A program made the translations under genes and the position numbers. This document shows, piece after piece, positions 7,243-8,533 of a stretch of 8,533 nt of DNA (positions within the stretch are counted from its first letter, which is position 1; the number at the start of each line of letters is the position of its first letter). The stretch covers positions 1 to 8,533 of the forward strand of contig CAMBZR010000105.1 in assembly GCA_945872285.1 (NCBI GenBank), read 5' to 3'. The notes under the pieces were generated by a model. It saw nothing but the letters and a program-made list of their open reading frames with translations. It searched no databases and was not told the origin of the DNA. This DNA comes from Bordetella parapertussis (GTDB lineage: Bacteria > Pseudomonadota > Gammaproteobacteria > Burkholderiales > Burkholderiaceae_B).

Positions 7243-8235
7243 TTAAAGTTTGATGTTGTTAGCCTGAGCAACCTTGCTCCACTTATCGCGCTCGATTTCG
7301 ATGAAGCGTTTGAATTCGGCCGGCGTGTCGCCCACAGGCGACGCACCCAGTTCTAAAAATTGCGCCTTGATCGCATCGGTACGCAGGATCGCCATAAGGT
7401 GCTTACTGAGCAAATCAATTAACGGCTGTGGTGTGCCGGCAGGCGCCAACAAACCAAACCAGGCCGAGACGTCAAAACCTGTCACCCCAGCTTCACTCAT
7501 TGTCGGGATGTCGGGTGCGCCGGGCCAACGGGTGGTTGTCGTGACCGCTAAGGCTCGCACCTTACCAGCACGGATATTTGCCATTGACGACGGAAGATTA
7601 TCAAACCCCATCGCGACCTGCCCACCAATCAAATCGATCAACATAGGCGAGCCGCCTTTGTAGGGCACGTGGACGATATCGATACCCGCCATGGTTTTAA
7701 GCAGCTCACCTGTCATGTGAGGCGAACCACCGTGGCTGGTCGAGCCAAAATTGACCGTACCGGGCTTGGCCTTTGCTAAGGCGATCAACTCTTGCACATT
7801 TTTGACCGGCAGATTCACATTCACAAGCAACACGTTGGGCGTGCTAGCGACTAGGGTAATCGGCATAAAGTCTTTCACCGCATCATAGGGCGGTGGAGTT
7901 TGCAGTGCAGGGATAATGCCGTGCGAGGCAATACTGGCAAACACCAGCGTATGACCGTCCGGCGTTGACTTAGCCACTTGCTGCGAGCCAATCACGCCGC
8001 CTGCGCCCGGCTTGTTGTCGATGACGACCGTGCGCCCCAGCAACTCACCTAAGCGCCCGCTGACCGCGCGCGCGAGCAAGTCTGTTGTGCCGCCAGCAGG
8101 ATACGGTACGACCACGCGAATCGGTCTGTCCGCAAACGTCGTTTGCGCCGAGGCGCTGGGTAAGGCGAGGTACGTCGCAGCCGCACAGATCACTGAGCAT
8201 CCAACAAACTTGACGGCGTTTTTGATTATTTTCAT
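7243..8235 (-). CDS. Bug/TctC-family tripartite tricarboxylate transporter substrate-binding protein
   Basis: Periplasmic solute-binding protein of 330 residues, typical of the Bug family. The signal peptide has a basic start (MKIIKNAVK), a hydrophobic core at about 10-26, and a likely cut after SASA (residue 30). The mature protein opens with the family block RPIRVVVPYPAGGTTDLLAR (37-56), then LGRTVVIDNKPGAGG (66-80) and TPDGHTL (91-97). NFGSTSHGGSPH (162-173), HVPYKGG (189-195) and a C-terminal helix rich in charged residues complete the fold. Family members bind carboxylates and other small organic acids or amides through backbone contacts, so the ligand cannot be predicted. The start at 8233-8235 has GGAG at 8241-8244. 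No TctA or TctB membrane gene is in the window; such orphan binding proteins are the rule in Burkholderiales and are thought to share membrane parts or to act in sensing. Its place inside an enzyme operon suggests that its ligand is the pathway substrate. Confidence 0.95.
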   Translation of the reverse strand: MKIIKNAVKFVGCSVICAAATYLALPSASAQTTFADRPIRVVVPYPAGGTTDLLARAVSGRLGELLGRTVVIDNKPGAGGVIGSQQVAKSTPDGHTLVFASIASHGIIPALQTPPPYDAVKDFMPITLVASTPNVLLVNVNLPVKNVQELIALAKAKPGTVNFGSTSHGGSPHMTGELLKTMAGIDIVHVPYKGGSPMLIDLIGGQVAMGFDNLPSSMANIRAGKVRALAVTTTTRWPGAPDIPTMSEAGVTGFDVSAWFGLLAPAGTPQPLIDLLSKHLMAILRTDAIKAQFLELGASPVGDTPAEFKRFIEIERDKWSKVAQANNIKL

Positions 8236-8260
8236 CTTGGCTCCATTAAAAACGTTTGTA

Positions 8261-8533
8261 TTAGCGGGGTAACAGCCTATTCTTTTGCATGAGCTCTAAC
8301 CAATCATGCAAAGACGCTTCGGTGTCATAGCAATCATCGAAACCATGTTTACGTAACTTAATCGTACTCAGCACTGAATCAGACGGATGTTCAACACCGT
8401 GCGCAAACGCCCGGTCGGTAAACTCCCAAGAGCTTGAAATGATTTCGCTCAGTGTGAAGGACGCAAGATCATGTTTATTGACTAGTTGCGCCCAAAGCGC
8501 CTCATGCTGAGGCATATGGTCGGCGAGACTGAG
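8261..8533 (-). CDS. PRISE-type SDR oxidoreductase (progesterone 5-beta-reductase-like), partial C-terminus
   Basis: Only the last 90 residues are in view; the frame is open to the right edge (LSLADHMPQHEALW at the visible start), so the internal Met at 8513-8515 is not the true start. The fragment resembles the C-terminal end of NAD(P)-dependent epimerase/dehydratase-like reductases of the PRISE group. It has an ADHM.....LW..LV..H block, SSWEFTDRAFAHGVEHPSDS, then KLRKHGFDDCYDTEASLHDW and a short tail ending RLLPR. The order hydrophobic-aromatic helix, Asp/Ser-rich turn, K-x-R-xx-GF is what I recall for this group. Members reduce activated C=C bonds of enones, and bacterial homologues are often annotated simply as SDR family oxidoreductase. 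The Rossmann motif and catalytic Tyr/Lys lie outside the window, so activity cannot be judged. It ends 25 nt before the Bug gene, so the two are probably co-transcribed. Confidence 0.72.
   Translation of the reverse strand, partial: LSLADHMPQHEALWAQLVNKHDLASFTLSEIISSSWEFTDRAFAHGVEHPSDSVLSTIKLRKHGFDDCYDTEASLHDWLELMQKNRLLPR

Noticed and set aside
6685..7663. Plus-strand open frames of 114 and 129 codons opposite the thiolase-like and Bug genes
   Set aside because: They are antisense to well-supported genes and look like by-products of codon bias in the real frames.
8261..8515. A small complete 84-codon gene starting at the Met codon 8513-8515
   Set aside because: The frame continues open to the window edge with residues that fit the reductase family, so this is the end of a longer gene.
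1..8533. Mobile elements, tRNA genes, CRISPR repeats or prophage genes
   Set aside because: Coding density on one strand is nearly complete, the gaps are short, and no repeated units, transposase motifs or tRNA-like cloverleafs were seen.

Overview
The window reads as accessory catabolic and transport DNA from a Gram-negative betaproteobacterium, most likely order Burkholderiales. The main clue is a Bug/TctC-type periplasmic binding protein, a family greatly expanded in Burkholderiales. Other clues are the high coding density, roughly balanced base composition by eye, and NDP-forming acyl-CoA synthetase and DUF35 genes typical of environmental Proteobacteria. The genus cannot be fixed from the sequence alone. 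Every gene I can support lies on the minus strand, so transcription runs from high to low coordinates.

Region A (8533 to 3576) is a tight five-gene run. It holds the C-terminal end of a PRISE-type (progesterone 5-beta-reductase-like) short-chain reductase, a Bug solute-binding protein, a thiolase-fold protein that lacks the usual nucleophilic cysteine, a small zinc-ribbon/OB-fold DUF35 protein, and a single-chain NDP-forming acyl-CoA synthetase. The gaps are 25, 3, 3 and 31 nt, so this is very probably one operon. Its promoter lies beyond the right edge.

Region B (3575 to 3440) is a 136-nt intergenic stretch. It carries a perfect short inverted repeat (3541-3556) and a good sigma70-like promoter (3475-3503) aimed at the next gene.

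Region C (3439 to 1) is an ABC importer operon of the peptide/nickel/opine class: a family 5 solute-binding protein, a strong 13-bp hairpin, a DppB-type permease, and a DppC-type permease that runs off the left edge. Stop and start of the two permease genes overlap as TAATG. ATPase genes would be expected further left but are not in view.

Working model (inference): region A handles an unidentified carboxylic acid. The Bug protein binds it in the periplasm, the NDP-forming ligase makes the CoA thioester (or recovers ATP from a product thioester), the PRISE-type enzyme reduces an enone-type double bond, and the thiolase-like/DUF35 pair cleaves or forms a C-C bond. The pair resembles the Ltp2/DUF35 aldolases of steroid side-chain degradation more than a classical thiolase. 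The neighbouring ABC importer may bring in the same or a related compound. This enzyme set is the most interesting part of the window. No RNA genes, insertion sequences, CRISPR arrays or origins were seen.
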